DNA of 64,000 bases. It comes from Metridium senile (lineage: Eukaryota; Cnidaria; Anthozoa; Actiniaria; Metridiidae). The notes under the pieces are model-generated. The model was not told the origin of the DNA, did not search any database, and was given only the letters and a program-made list of their open reading frames with translations. Position 1 is the first letter of the stretch, and each line of letters opens with the position of its first letter. Both the position numbers and the translations under genes were made by a program. Location: assembly GCA_949775045.1 (NCBI GenBank), contig OX459104.1, forward strand, positions 1,034,001 to 1,098,000. The letters run 5' to 3'. Shown here one piece after another: positions 36,043-49,560 of the stretch.

Positions 36043-37292
36043 AAATTTAGAAAATAGTACTATATAAGCGAGATGTATTCTCATATTCCAAGTTTCGAAT
36101 GATTAATTAAAAAAAGTTTACCACCTGGAACTGAGCTAGAGAACTAATTAATGTCATAAATAAATTTAAATGTCGCAGGACCTTGTGCAATTTAAATTTA
36201 ATTTTGACATTGTCGCACGGGGTAGTAATATCCCCCCAAAAAAATTAAATATCATTATACGAAATTATATGTAAAATTGGAAATTATTCGTAATAACAGC
36301 AGGTTCAAACAGTCCAAAAATAAGCTCATTAAACACGAGATTGTTCTTATTAAGATAACAGCTGTTTTGCGAGTTGAAACCGAGTAAACAACATGAAAAT
36401 GGCGGACTCCGACGTCCAATATATGTCAACATTGATAATTTGAAAACACTGATCGACGTGGATATGATGGGTGTTATTAATGAAGATGATGATGATAAAG
36501 TTTCAGGTCGTCATATTATGGTTGATAATGATTGTGATAACGATTAAATAGAATAATTAAATAAAAATGTCTGCTTTTACGAGTGTAAACAACACGATTT
36601 TTTCGAAAAGAGATTTTGTAAAAACGAGGATAACACAAAACATCATGTCAATACCATACTTATATTTCGTTCAAATTTAAAAAATATACAAAATGTAAAG
36701 AACTCTTTTTAATAATTCTGATAAAAGTTAGTCTACCTAAATATATAGCAATCACAAAATCTCAAATATAGAGTATGTAAGTTTAACATTAATATAAAGT
36801 AGTTTGGAATTCTTATTCTCTCTAAAATTTCTTTAACTTGTTGTAAAGCAAGAAAAAGTCTTACAAAGTAAGATTTGGGGTTGTGACTTTTTGTCACAGC
36901 TAAAGCAAAGGATCATGGGAATGATAAAGCAAAGGATCGTGGGAATGATAAAGCAAAGGATCATGGGCATGATAAAGCAAAGGATCATGGGAATGATGAA
37001 GCAACGGATTATGGGAATGAGAAAGCAAAGGATCATGGGATGAGAGCAAATCAACTTAGGGGGGGGGGTGGGGGTGGGATAGCTCACTTGTAACCTTTAA
37101 AAATGCACAGCATTCAAAACAGCTTACATGTAGAAAATACAGAAATTTTCTTTCTTTGAAAATACAATTTACAAACATTTCTTGAAAAATTTGTGTTTTC
37201 TTCACTTTAGAAAAAGGTTTTTGTGAAGAATAGTAGACTATAATGAAGATGATGGAAAATGGATAAAATATATTTTTAGATGAGAGAATATC

Positions 37293-38664
37293 TTAGAACT
37301 CATCATGGTTTTTGGTTAGGGCCTCGCCAAAGTCTGTTGCTTGACTGCCAACAAATAGATCATGGTGGTCAATAATTTCAGATTTAGACAATTCACCATC
37401 CTAGAATGATAGATAGATATTAGTCGTGATGGTGATGATGACAATAATGGTGGTGTTGGTGATGATAATGGTGATGATGATGACAATAATGGTGGTGGTG
37501 GTGATGATAATGGTGATGGTGATGACAATAATGGTGGTGTTGGTGATGATAATGGTGATGGTGATGACTATAATGGTGGTGATGGTGATGATAATGGTGA
37601 TGGTGATGACAATAATGGTGGTGGTGGTGATGATAATGGTGATGGTGATGATGACAATAATGGTGGTGGTGGTGATGATATTGGTGATGATGACAATAAT
37701 GGTGGTGATGGTGATGCTAATGGTGATGGTGATGATGACAATAATGGTGGTGGTGGTGATGATAATAATGGTGGTGATGGTGATGCTAATGGTGATGGTG
37801 ATGATGACAATAATGGTGGTGGTGGTGATGATATTGGTGATGATGACAATAATGGTGGTGATGGAGATGATAATGGTGATGGTGATGACTATAATGGTGG
37901 TGGTGGTGATGGTGATTTTGATGGTGATGATGACAATAATGGTGGTGGTGGTGGTGGTGATGATAATGGTGATGGTGATGACAATAATGGTGGTGATGGT
38001 GATGATAATGGTGATGGTGATGACTATAATAATGGTGGTGGTGGTGGTGATTATGATGGTGGTGATGACAATGAGGGTAATGATAATGATGGTGGTGATG
38101 ATGATGATAATGGTAATAGTGATGATGGCAATACAAATGGTGAAGTGAAGATGATTGATGATGCTAATGAAAGCAAAGAAGATGTTGGCTGTTATGATGA
38201 TGGTGATGATGGTGGTGGTGGTGGTGGCAAAGATGATGATGACAGTGATGATAATGATTATACTAAAATTGCAAAAAATGTTTAAAGTGGCTCTAGACTA
38301 AAATGTGGTTGCCTTGGTAACAAACCTTATTTTCATCAGCTTCATTTATTAGGTGAGTTACTTCGGCACTGACGTGATCAAAGTCAGGGGGGACTATCCA
38401 GTCTCTTACTTCATCCTGAAACAATTGATATTATAATTAATGTTAATTGTAATGGAAGTAATGATTATGATGACAATAATAATGATCCTAACAATGATGA
38501 TAATCAAGATGATGATGATGAAAATGTTGATTACGCTACTGCTGACAATTTTAACAATGACTATGATGATGATGATGATGATGATTATGGTGATAAGGAT
38601 GACAATAATAATGATGATGATGATGATGATGATGATGATTATGGTGATAAGGATGACAATAATA

Positions 38665-38696
<32 letters not shown>

Positions 38697-41600
38697 AATG
38701 TTGATAATTTATGCTACTGCTGATGACAATTATGATGATTATTATGTTGATAATGATAGTGATGAGGATGATAATGATAATGATGATGATACTTATGATG
38801 ATGATGATGATGATGGTGATTGTAATGACTATTTTGGCAACAATGTCACAAAATTAAATCTTCAAAACACTGAGTAGACAAAACATTGTTTTTTAGTTAC
38901 CATACACAAGTACTAAAAGAACATTATACCTTATTCATTTTTCCATCTTTGTTTTTATCTCTTATGTCCATGAATTGTTTCCTTTCTGACTGTACCCAGT
39001 CTGGTTCTTCTCCACCTTCTTTCTTCTCACTGTCAGGGTACAAATCACCTACAATAAAAAAGACAAAGCAGATCACTAAAGCTGAACTCATTCTTTTGTT
39101 ACTCCTTTCTTACTAAATTACTAATGTTCTTTCTTCGTGTGACAACATTCTTGCAATTAGGTATATATCTAGTTGTAAGAACGTTGTCCTGACTTTTGTA
39201 ATTTAGTGTGAAAGCAATTAATTAAAAGACAAAGCAGATCACTCAAGCTGAACTTTTTCTTTAGTTATTTCTTTCTTACTAAATTATTAAAGTTCTTAAT
39301 TTTTTAATTCTTTTTTTGAAAACATTCTTGCAATTAACCCTGTTTACTTGGTGTTACAAGTGTTGGTATTGTGATGCTAATTTGTCAACCATTTTTTTTT
39401 AAACTTTCTTTGTTCTAATAAAAATGGTTGGCTGGCAAAACCATAACAAACTACATCTACTAGTAAAAATGTTTAAAAAAATGGCTTCTCGTCATCATTT
39501 TCTTATAACTACTTCACCTATTTACAGTGAGGATACTTGAACCGTGAACACTTGACTTGTTTCATGTTATTATTTTCTGAACCTTCTACTGATTCAAAAC
39601 CTCTCAAAATGAAGCAGTGAGTTCAAATACACTAAGTGTTCATAATAAATCTCATTTCTAATCTATTCGTTCATGGGATGTGGGTTAAAAAAAGTAACTA
39701 AAAGACTCAAAGTGTCCATGGTTCGAGTTTCCTCACTGTAAACCAGTAAGTGTGTTGTTATATTGTTATTGTAAAGTAAAGAATAGTATTTTACGTCAGA
39801 AGTCCCTTCAGAAAAAGCTGATCTTCCAGAGAGCCGATGGTGTGCTTATTTTATTTCCCTCTCTCGTTTTACAGCTACTTAAAGCTACACAGAAAGAAGA
39901 GAAGTCGAAACAAGGATGCAATGTCACTGGGAATCAAACTCTGGACTTCTCGCACAGAATGCTGCACACTAACCAACTGTGTAATGGCAGTGATTGTCAT
40001 CCTACCTAGATATTCCTCTAATGACAAGGAGCCATCTTTATCTTTATCAATATCCTCCATTGTCTCTTCAACAATGATATCCTTCATGTGATCGTACTCC
40101 TCTGGATGTAAAAATGCTGTGTACTCCTCCTTGTTTAGTTGGTTGTCAAAGTTAGTGTCAGCTTTCTCCCATCGCCGTCTGTCACGACGTATCAGATCAT
40201 CGTAGTTATAACCATCTTTGTCATCCTCTGAACAAAAATTATTTATAATTTAATTACTAGATAACCTAATGTTAATATTTAAATGGAAACTAGTCGGTAA
40301 ACTAGTAAAGGTGCTTCAGTGTTTGATATAAACGATAGGTACATGTAATAGAATGAAATTTGTAACACTGTAAAAAATGTTAACTTACATGTAACTTTAC
40401 TTTTTTTGTTAGTAAAGCTAAGTTAACAATTTTTTTACGGTGTTACAAATTCCAATATATTACCTAAGTGTTAAGATATGTTACTATTTAGGGGCAATTC
40501 AATTCATATACCTTTGATAAAGCCATATGTGTCATTTTTGTACTGTTCCCATGTAAAAGGAGCGTCCATGTCAACCATTTTACCATCGGCAACGTCCTGT
40601 AAGGATCTCTTGGCATCTTCTATTTTCTTTAAATGGCTCCACTGTCTGTCAACGTCTTCATATATGTATTTCTTTGCTGAGCGCTTGATCCATTGTTCTA
40701 GTTCCTCTCGGCTGACTTTGCCGTCGTTATTTACATCAATCTTTTCTATTAGTTTACTGAAAGTTGAAGAATGAGATAAATGTTACTAAAATTAAGATTA
40801 AGGTTTAGATTATTTCTATTGTTGTAAATAATAATAATAATAATAATAATAATAACTTATTCAAGTCTGTTCTAAGCGCTGAAAATAACATAAAAATACA
40901 AAATTATAATGTAACAGCTAATTTAAACAAGTATCTTTGCAGTTTTGATTTAAAAGTTGCTAAATTTGAAATATCTATTTTGTAAAGCAACTTAGAATTT
41001 CAAATTTTGTTTTCTTGTTAATCAAGTTGTTATTAAAATCATTCTGGGTAACTTTGTATGAAATATATATAGTACATATGTTATAACTTTGATATTGTAA
41101 CTGTTTAATATAAGATTATTATTGTTATAGCTAAGTAAATATTATAAAAACAAAAATAGTTAGTTAAAATCATAGAATACTTAAATTTACACAGGCAACA
41201 GATAAACATAATACATTGACTATGGTAATTATATCAGACAACTAGCATTCAAAAAGAAAAATGAAAAATAAACCAAATACACTTTTCAAATTTTGAAATG
41301 GAATTGTAATATTGAATATTTGGTGAAATATAGAATGGAAACAATAGGAATTATGGTTTACAATCTATGAATATACCTATTAAAAATTTTATAAATGAAT
41401 TATTATAAACGAAATAAATAAAATGGCAAAAACAAATTAAATTAAAAATACAAAAACATGAGAACCTAGCAATTTTTAATCTCCCCTCTTATCTCCCCAA
41501 GGGATATTTTTGTTGCCAGCATCACAACATACACGTGGCACAGAAAGCGAAAATCAAACAATACAAAACAATTAAATCGAAATGATTTGGTGATTTGCCT

Positions 41601-42343
41601 GGCAACGGCAATAAATCAAAATCTGCTTGAGTAAAGAAGTGTTTTAGCTCAATAAACGCACACAATTAGACGATAAATGAATAGTTTGGACGCCATTTTC
41701 AGACGTGTCAAAAAAACTTGAAAAAATACAAAATTTCCACTTTAGTGGCAAGTGTTTCTCGAACTTATAAATTATTCATAATTTAAAGAGCTATTTAATT
41801 CAAAACAACCAAAATAAAAATATTTTTTCAAAGTTTAGAAACGTGTAAACTCCACACTAAAATTCGTGCTTCTTGCCAAGTGCAACGCCATTTTGACAAG
41901 CTAAGTTGAACACCACAAATCTTAATATAATAATTCACTTCTAATTCCATAATTTCCACCTCAGATTGTTTATCTTCTGTGGTTGTATTTACACAGTGGA
42001 AAAATAAATATTTTCCCTCAATTCTGTCTTTTAGTTGTTGAAAAATACTGGTCAAAATATATTCAACTTAGCTTCCAAAAAACGTGTGAAATTTTACGAG
42101 TTTTTCTTACGCAAGTCTTTCCTTGGATTCCTCTGGTGTTAGCTGGTCGTAAGTCTTCTTTTCTTCACCTAAAAACGCTTCATGGTCATATTCCGAGTTA
42201 TGTTCATCGCCAGTAAAATGGTCTTCGTTTGAGACTTTTCCTTCAAAAACTCTGTCCTTTCCGGCTTTCTTCTCTTGTTGTGGTCGTGCAAGACAAGAAA
42301 CAGCAAGGAAAGCGACCACGACTACTTGAATTAGGTTCGCCAT
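37293..42343 (-). CDS. CALU: Calumenin, EF-hand Ca2+-binding protein of the secretory pathway (338 aa)
   Basis: Six exons: 42343-42111, 40756-40512, 40227-40006, 39048-38930, 38415-38326, 37400-37293; 1017 nt with all phases consistent. [19 protein letters not shown] is a signal peptide. DHEAFLGEE and [20 protein letters not shown] are CREC-family signatures. EF-hand loops seen: [60 protein letters not shown] (split over exons 4/5), [12 protein letters not shown] (split over exons 5/6). The second loop region ([11 protein letters not shown]) is shortened. The end [14 protein letters not shown]...HDEF carries the HDEF retrieval signal typical of calumenin. It acts in the ER/Golgi lumen as a low-affinity Ca2+ binder and chaperone partner. 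A GATGGTGAT-type repeat of about 730 bp fills most of intron 5. The family call is very secure; calumenin over reticulocalbin rests on HDEF. Confidence 0.93.
37423..38150. repeat. GATGGTGAT-type microsatellite/minisatellite in CALU intron 5
   Basis: Imperfect repeat of GATGACAATAATGGTGGTGG and GATGATAATGGTGATGGT blocks. A related GATGAT tract fills 38440-38830 in intron 4. Confidence 0.95.
40266..40460. mobile_element. Rearranged copy of the hammerhead-element arms
   Basis: Two inverted arms ending in the ACGGTGTTACAAATT segment, with AACTAGTCGGTAAACTAGTA outside. The hammerhead core is missing. It lies in intron 2 of CALU. Confidence 0.6.
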
Positions 42344-43057
42344 TTTGAAAGGGCTATAATTATGATATGAACCTATTGTTTGTGACCGGTACCCGTGCAA
42401 TAATCGTGAGTACTGCAGGTCTGTGTAGGTCCTTATACTCCAAATGAGCAAGAATTCATTAAAGATGTGTGGGAATGTGATTGGTTTACTTCAGTCATGT
42501 GATTAAATGGAGTAGTTTGATTGGGTAATTTTCGCCACGTTGGCAAACTGATAAATTTGTGTGCATACTTTTAATATTGCAAGACTAAAATGCAATTTTA
42601 TTTAGTTTTGAATCAAATTATTATTCGCTTTAGCTCAAAACTAGGTATAAAATTATTTTAGATTTTCTATTCTAAAGTTTTTATGCAAAGGAATGAAAAA
42701 GTTGTTTTTTGAAACTCGCTCAGGCAGAAACGGAAGTGACCTTTTAACCGGAAATAATATAAGGGTGAGTCGACACGTAAACGTCACGCACAGCTGTCAC
42801 GCAATATTTTTAATAAATAACGTTTTTAGTCATGTGACTCTATCTTTTCTTTCTATTTTAATAACATTGTTAAAATGTTTGTTTGTTTTTATGTCTGGAT
42901 GACTCTCTTTTCGACTGTCTTTCTGACTGACGGTCTTTTTGTCGGACTCAACCTCGTTCCCAGGGCCCTCTCCCTTCACTATTGGGTGGCTTACTGACTT
43001 TTGTCTCTCTGTTCGATTATTCTGATTCAAGGTGTTGTTTTTTTTCTATCTCTGTTA

Positions 43058-43323
43058 TACACCTATTTCAATTAACGTTGTCCATCTGGAATGGTTGATC
43101 TGAGACCGATAGGAATTGTGGGAGCTCGTTAAATTTCAAATACATTGTTTTAATCACACGTGCACTTGAATGGTGCTGAATTACAGATAACAGTATTTCA
43201 GAAGTAAACATTAATATTCAAGCGTGATTATAATAGTGCATTTGCAGTTTAACGAGCTCCCACAATTCCTATCGGTCTTAGATCAACCATTCCAGATGGA
43301 CAACGTTAATTGAAATAGGTGTA
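43058..43323. mobile_element. Foldback element, family 2, copy 2
   Basis: Nearly the same as 13471-13730 but with the centre in the opposite orientation. It ends 22 bp before the stop codon of the NRY GPCR. Confidence 0.9.
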
Positions 43324-43344
43324 TCTATCTTCATATTATTGCTA

Positions 43345-44538
43345 TCACTTCTTCAATTTTGTACTCTCTTCGAATTCCTCAGAGTTCTGTGATTCATCAT
43401 CATCATCATTATTCGGTCCACCATTCGCTAGTACGTTCTCTTGCGTTTCCGTATGCGTCGGTAACCGTAGCCTCTTCAATCCCATGTTCGCTTTAGCAGC
43501 GATAGCGTTTTGTCTAAGTAATTCATTTTCCGTAGCAATAAACAAAACCAGTAAGGCACCGCCTACGGAATATCTCCCGTGAATCGTTATAGACTGCTGT
43601 ATGTTTGCTTCCGTAGAGTTTACGTACGCGTTTTTTCGTAAAGGTTTACGCGTCCATAAACGTACCATGGCGCGTCTGTATTGCGTATTGAAAAACCCGT
43701 AGATAATCGGGTCAATTGCTTGGTTGGAAAACGCGCACAATATTCCCATTAACTCCGCCCACGGCGGCACCGTATACCTTACCATGGTTACTTGTATCAC
43801 TATGACAACCGTACCGGGGAGAAAACATAACATGAACGTCGCCATGACGACTAGTAGTGTTCGTGTGATTCGGATTTCTTCGATGTTCGACGAGACTTCG
43901 GAGCATCGTCGGTTCCGTAGCTTCTCCATCCGATCCGAGTGAACGCCGACGACTTTGAACACCCAGAAATAGCAGTAGAGGATTATGGGTACTGTTATCC
44001 CCATGGTGACCACCCCCACCGTTAGTCCATACGACCCTACATGATCTGTCTTAAAGAAACAAATAGCCTTACCCGGGTCGAAAGTGTACTTAGACCACCC
44101 TAGAAGGGGAGGTACTGCAAACAGTAGCGGTAACCCCCATATCGCAGTTATAATCTTCGATATCGTCTCGTCATTGAATAACCGTGCATACCAACGCGGT
44201 TTAACGATCTTAACGTACCGATTCACGCTTATCGCACAGATCGTAAACATCGCTGCGAGTAGGAACTCCATGACTAAAAACGCGTTGATTTGGCACGTTA
44301 CCTCATCGAGTAGCCAGTCTCCTTGATTGAACAAAGTTGCTATCATAAACCCCATGTTTAAAGACTGGAAGAGGTCGGCAATAGCAAGATTGGCGATAAG
44401 TGTGTGATTTTCGCCCTTCATTCTCGGGCTTTTGAAGATTATAAACACCATAAAAATATTACAACATATGCCTATTAGTACTATAAGTATAACAATGGCT
44501 ATGGTGACATACAGCGTTAAAACTGAATGCATTGTCAT
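43345..44538 (-). CDS. Class A (rhodopsin-like) GPCR, melatonin-receptor/opsin-like grade (397 aa)
   Basis: Single exon, ATG at 44538. Seven hydrophobic segments. TM2 contains NLAIADLF; TM3 ends ICAISVNRYVKIVKP, so the DRY box is NRY; TM4/ECL2 reads WGLPLLFAVPPLLGW; TM6 reads FMLCFLPG (CFLP instead of CWxP); TM7 reads SNQAIDPIIYGF (DPxIY instead of NPxxY). No lysine is present at the retinal-binding position of TM7, so it is not an opsin. NRY and the ECL2 layout resemble melatonin-receptor-like orphan GPCRs. The tail is about 110 residues and ends in an acidic run (DDDDDE). Ligand unknown. Confidence 0.88.
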   Translation of the reverse strand: MTMHSVLTLYVTIAIVILIVLIGICCNIFMVFIIFKSPRMKGENHTLIANLAIADLFQSLNMGFMIATLFNQGDWLLDEVTCQINAFLVMEFLLAAMFTICAISVNRYVKIVKPRWYARLFNDETISKIITAIWGLPLLFAVPPLLGWSKYTFDPGKAICFFKTDHVGSYGLTVGVVTMGITVPIILYCYFWVFKVVGVHSDRMEKLRNRRCSEVSSNIEEIRITRTLLVVMATFMLCFLPGTVVIVIQVTMVRYTVPPWAELMGILCAFSNQAIDPIIYGFFNTQYRRAMVRLWTRKPLRKNAYVNSTEANIQQSITIHGRYSVGGALLVLFIATENELLRQNAIAAKANMGLKRLRLPTHTETQENVLANGGPNNDDDDESQNSEEFEESTKLKK

Positions 44539-47500
44539 TGCAATTCCTCGATGTTATTGTTGTTGCTCTTTTTGTTGATTCTGCCAATGATGATGATTGA
44601 AGGCTGTTGATATCTTTCAGATGTATAACTGCTCCTAATTTTGCATTGAATTGCTATTTTTGACGTTGTTTTCTTGTAGATTCAGTAGCTCTTATCATTC
44701 GCCTTGTTGATATATTGCAGTTAATGTATTACTGATTCGATAAACGTTCCCCGTCTTTTCGCGCGTAAACAGTCTTTCAATGTTCACCGAAAGCTCTGTA
44801 AACTACAGCTGCTTTAGTTGTGCAGCCTCAAGCATATAGTGTTAGATAAAACTGACAGATAGCATCACGCACAAAGGCTTTTAAGTGACAAATTCGTGAC
44901 AGAACTTCAGGATATTTCCTTAAAGTTGTCCATGAAATCTTTGACGATCGCCCTGTGGAAACTCAGTCGCACTCTACTCTAATTTGCAAACTTTGTTTAG
45001 TCTAAAATGGTTTTAGTATTTATCGAACGTGTGGAAGAACGTTATTGGGTGAGTGTGGGAGTCTCTGTCGAAATTCCAGCTGTGGTTGTAGATAATGTAA
45101 CCGCTACAGAAATTGTGAAAATGGACGGAAATGAAAAGGATTAATAGAGAATTCCTTACGTCTCTTTGTATTTGTACTGAGAAATGATGCGCTTGTGCTG
45201 GGCTGTCGTCGTAGATAATGCCACCGCTGCAGAAATTATGAAAATGGACGGAAATGGAAAGGATTATGGAATTCCTTATGTGTCTTTATATTTTCGTTGA
45301 AAAATGATGTGCTTGTGCTGTTGCGTAGATGACGTTACCGCTGCATAAAGGATAGAAATGGAAAGGATTATGGAATTCCTTACGTCTTTTTGTTTTGTTT
45401 AGAAAGGAAAGTAGTAATGATGATACGGAATTCTCTAGTGCAAGAGCTTCTGTTGCGTTTCTTTGTGCGTATTTTCTCTATGAAATGATGTGATAAATAA
45501 ACCTCACTTGTACAACGTGGAGTGGAGTAACGACGTTCAGTCCTGCTCTTGAAATTGAGAAAATTGACGGAAATACCTATACTGCAAATATTTCTTTTTT
45601 TCTTGAAAAGTGTTGTAATTTCTTACTGTGAGAATATCGAAGGCAACTCGTTGTAATGTAGACTTTCTTCAAGCCAGTGATAATTCAATTGCTTTTATTA
45701 ATCTGTTGACAAGGTATATAGAGACTGGAATGAACGAAAAAAAGATACGTTCACGTGCTCAAAGTTGTTCAGTTCACCTTTTTTCCTTCTTTAGTTTATT
45801 CTTCTTAGCTTCTTGCGTCACAATCAAATTGTTTTCACGAAGAATTCACAACTTCTGGCGATACAAAAAGATGCCCTTATTCAGTGAAATGTAGTGCGTT
45901 TTATGCTGTTTTTGTCTTCACTAAATCTTTCTTTCCTTTATCAATATGTACAGTCATTTGCATATCCCAAAATAAGCAATCAGTCTGTCTTGTAAAAGTC
46001 ACGCAAATGTAATGGAAACGCTAAGAAAATCAGCACATTTTACACGCAAATTGCATTACCAATTTGATATCTCCTTGCTTCAAAAAATATGTTAATTTTT
46101 GTTTTACAACAAACAATATTTATCCTATTTTATCTGTGCCAAACTTAGTCGAGTATTCTCTCTTGATCCGATGATCTGCTAAGTGATATCGTATACCGTT
46201 GCAAAGAAATCGCTTTTGGCAAGTTAAGTCCTCCAAAACTGTATTTAAATCAATCTTGATTACAAAAAAAATCTCTTCTCTGTCAGATCAATCCACAGTA
46301 CCACGAACAAGTAGTTAATTCTACCAAGTTTCAGAATAACTCACAGTATACTTTTAAAAACTCTATCTCTTCTCTGTCAGTTCAATGCATAGTACCACGA
46401 ACAAGTAGTTAATTTTGCCAAGTTACACAATATTTCAGATAGTTACGTTTTTACCGCAAATAATAAATCCACGCAGACTTTGTGAATTAGTAAATATCTT
46501 GAGGATTGATCAGCCTCTAGAAGAGCCATATATTGTATGACATAAACAACTTGGATATTGTTCATGCAATGCGAACTCGTGCCTTGCTATTAAACGTGCG
46601 CATTTAGATCTTCATGACAAGCTAGGAGATCTAGAGTCACCCAATACTGACCAATAAACCACTACATATATCAAGCTCCTTCCAGGTTAACTCATGTCTA
46701 GAAGTCTTGCTTATATGTACAGTTAGATTTAAATCAGCAGAAGACTTAATACTAGTTGTATAAGCAAAACTTTGATCTATCAGTGTCGTTAATAACTCGT
46801 TTCAAATATGCGCAAAAGTAGTGTGTTAATATAATTGGACAATGCTTGTTTTTTCTTTATATTTTTACAGCTCCAAAATAAGACATTTTAACCAACCTAG
46901 ATCAATGTTAAACTTATTTTGAATATATTCTCGATCAGTGGTCGAACGCTTGCATTAATTCTGCCTAAAGGCACCAAAACAAGTCGTTTTTGCCAAACTG
47001 ATTCCGCGTTAACCTTGCGGCGATGTTACTTGATCTGGATCGCGTCGCTTTGTTTGTGAATTCCAACTTTCCTGTCAAAAATAGAGTGTCTTCAGAATGT
47101 CGTATTCCTATCTTGATTAAGCACGAAATACTTTTAATGTTGGAGCTCTTTGATTAAAAGATAAACAATTTCTTCTCCCAGAAGCTTTCAGATGGTAGGG
47201 AAAATAAAGCACGGTTGCCAAGCTCCTTTTCAACGCTTAGTTTATTGGTCAAGCTCTTGAACTTAGCGTAAAACACTTATTCAGTTGGGACTTTATGATT
47301 ACAAAACAAACACTTGTTTGTTAAATTGAGGAGCTTTTTGATTGAATGGAAAACATTGTTCAGTTTTTAGACTCCTTGAAGGTTATTGAATGTGATGAAT
47401 AATCCTTCCTGATAATGGTATAATGTTCAGTTTGCTCTTGACTAACTTTAAGTTTATTTGTTCAAAACCTTTCTGGAGAATTCGGATCAGAGCTTGTTGA

Positions 47501-49029
47501 TAATAGACTTTTTGATAATAGCTTTTGGGTGACAGAGGTAACAAATTCTCCGCTTTTAGTCCTGATTAATGTCACAGAGGCTTTCCTTCTCAAGGAGTTT
47601 CTTAAAAGACTTTCTGGAGATCTCGGAGCTTTTTGATAATAGAATGAGTAAAAACGTTAGCTTTTACAACTCAGTAGCTTTTGGATGACAGAGGTAACAG
47701 GTTCTCCGCTTTTAGTCCTGATTAATTTCACCGAGGAGATATCTTCTCTTGAGTTTCTTTAAAGACCTTCTGGAGATCTCAGAGCTTTTCGGTAGCTTTT
47801 GGTGGAAGAGGAAATAAATCTCCACTCTTGTCCTGAACTGTCACAGAGGCTTTACTTCTCAGGAAGGTTGTTAAAAGACTTTCTGGAGATCTCGGAGCTT
47901 TTTGATGAATATAGAATGAGTATTAATGTTAGCCTTTCCAACGCGGTAACCGCTTTTGGGTGACAGAGGTAAAGAATTCTCCACTTCAGTTGACGTACCG
48001 TGAATGTCACAAATAAGATATCTTCTCTTGAGTTTGTTAAAAGACTTTCTGGATTTCGTATTTTTGGTAAATTGGAAAATGATAATTTCACCACTTACAA
48101 GTGTATCTGTTCTTGATCTTCAATCAGGAGAAATCAGTATCGCTGGAACTGATGCTTTTTGAGTATACTACAAAACCGATGAAAATATGTTTTTCGTGCA
48201 TGCAAATTAGCTTTTGAATTGACTAGAAACACAACTTATGCTATAACTTCTTAGTCGATCTGTTCTTGATCTTGAATTAGGAGAGAATATGCATGCATGG
48301 AGCTAGTATCTCCGAATCAGTTGATAACGATAAAGATATGTCTCTCCTGCAGGTTAGTTTTAGAATTGGATAGAAATATTCAGATTGAATTGGTATGGAA
48401 AATGATTCTGTAAGTATTGAGAAGTATCCAGTCCAAATCCCGGGTTCTTGCATGCAATCGATAAAACACGATCATTCAATCCTCCGCTCAGCTCACGATG
48501 CAGCTTTACATGACTATACCACACCAGATTGTCAATCAATTCGTGTCACTATCGGTGTATTTATATCTGCCTTGCAGCTATGGAAACCAGAACCATTCAA
48601 TTCTTGAGAGATATTTTAATTCAACTGTTACAGCAAGTGCTTGATTGATGCGGATCTGTATTACATGGAGATTTACTCAAGACAGGGAAACCTAAGATCA
48701 AATATTTCTTTACCAGTACAGCAAATTGCTTTCCTGGTAGACGTATTTCAAAGTTTTTTCTTTTCAATTAGAACTGCCTGCAAAAAGGTTCCTTGCATGG
48801 TACATTTTGTTCTTTTCAGTACATTAATTATATTTCTCTTCAGTGTATTCAAAATGGACTCTCCCCCACAGGAAACCATAACCAAAACAATTTCAAGTAC
48901 TTTTCCTGGTTGTTATTACTGTATTTTCCAGCAAATGATTTCTCTTTTGTATTCAAAATGGACTCTCCCTCACAGGAAACCATAACCAAAACAATTTCAA
49001 GTACTTTTCCTGGTTAATTGTTATTACCG

Positions 49030-49560
49030 TCCATGCAGTTTCCAGTAATTGATTTCTCTTTTTTTCTGACTTATCTTTAAATGTGTACAACTGTCCAGCA
49101 AAATTAAATCAAAATTACAAATACGAATTTAAACATTTTCCAGGCGGATATTTGCCGTCTATTAGAAGCAGTCAAGGCCTTGAAGTTATGAAACACATTT
49201 GTCATCCACCATAATGACAACAGTTTAACATCTTAACCCCTGAGTGAACTGTGTTAAACAATCCTTACAACCAAAATTCATGTTCTAGCATATATACATG
49301 TTTATGAGCTCATATCATATTTATCTACCTTTAACCTACACTTATCCTATTGCTATCATCTCCTTCCCTTCAGCGATGGAGTCTGATTACCCATTTATCC
49401 ACAAACAACTGGTTCCTGGTTGTCTTTTCCAGTAATTGATTTCTCTTTTTTTCTGACTTATCTTTAAATATGTATACAACTGTCCAGCAAAATTAAATCA
49501 AAATTACAAATACGAATTTAAACTTTTTCCAGGCGGATATTTGCCGTCTATTTGAAGCTA
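49030..49560. repeat. Direct repeat of about 130 bp
   Basis: 49035-49180 and 49430-49555 share TTTCCAGTAATTGATTTCTC through GGCGGATATTTGCCGTCTAT. A separate tandem pair (ATGGACTCTCCC, CAAAACAATTTCAAG) is at 48850-49015. Confidence 0.85.

Larger units (their letters stand above)
32937..37292. other. No gene seen
   Basis: AT-rich stretch with the hammerhead-like array (34430-35030), a foldback (35805-36042) and AAAGCAAAGGATCATGGG tandem repeats (36900-37040). No conserved reading frame recognised. Confidence 0.6.

Noticed and set aside
36395..36546. Possible small plus-strand exon (NIDNLKTLIDVDMMGVINED)
   Set aside because: Too short, no clear splice sites, partly GAT repeat; cannot be supported.
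37426..38148. 240-codon frame of Met/Val and its antisense
   Set aside because: Translation of the GATGGTGAT repeat inside a CALU intron; no conserved motif.
48641..49017. Open frames of about 110 and 74 codons
   Set aside because: They span a local tandem duplication and have no recognisable domain or splice context.
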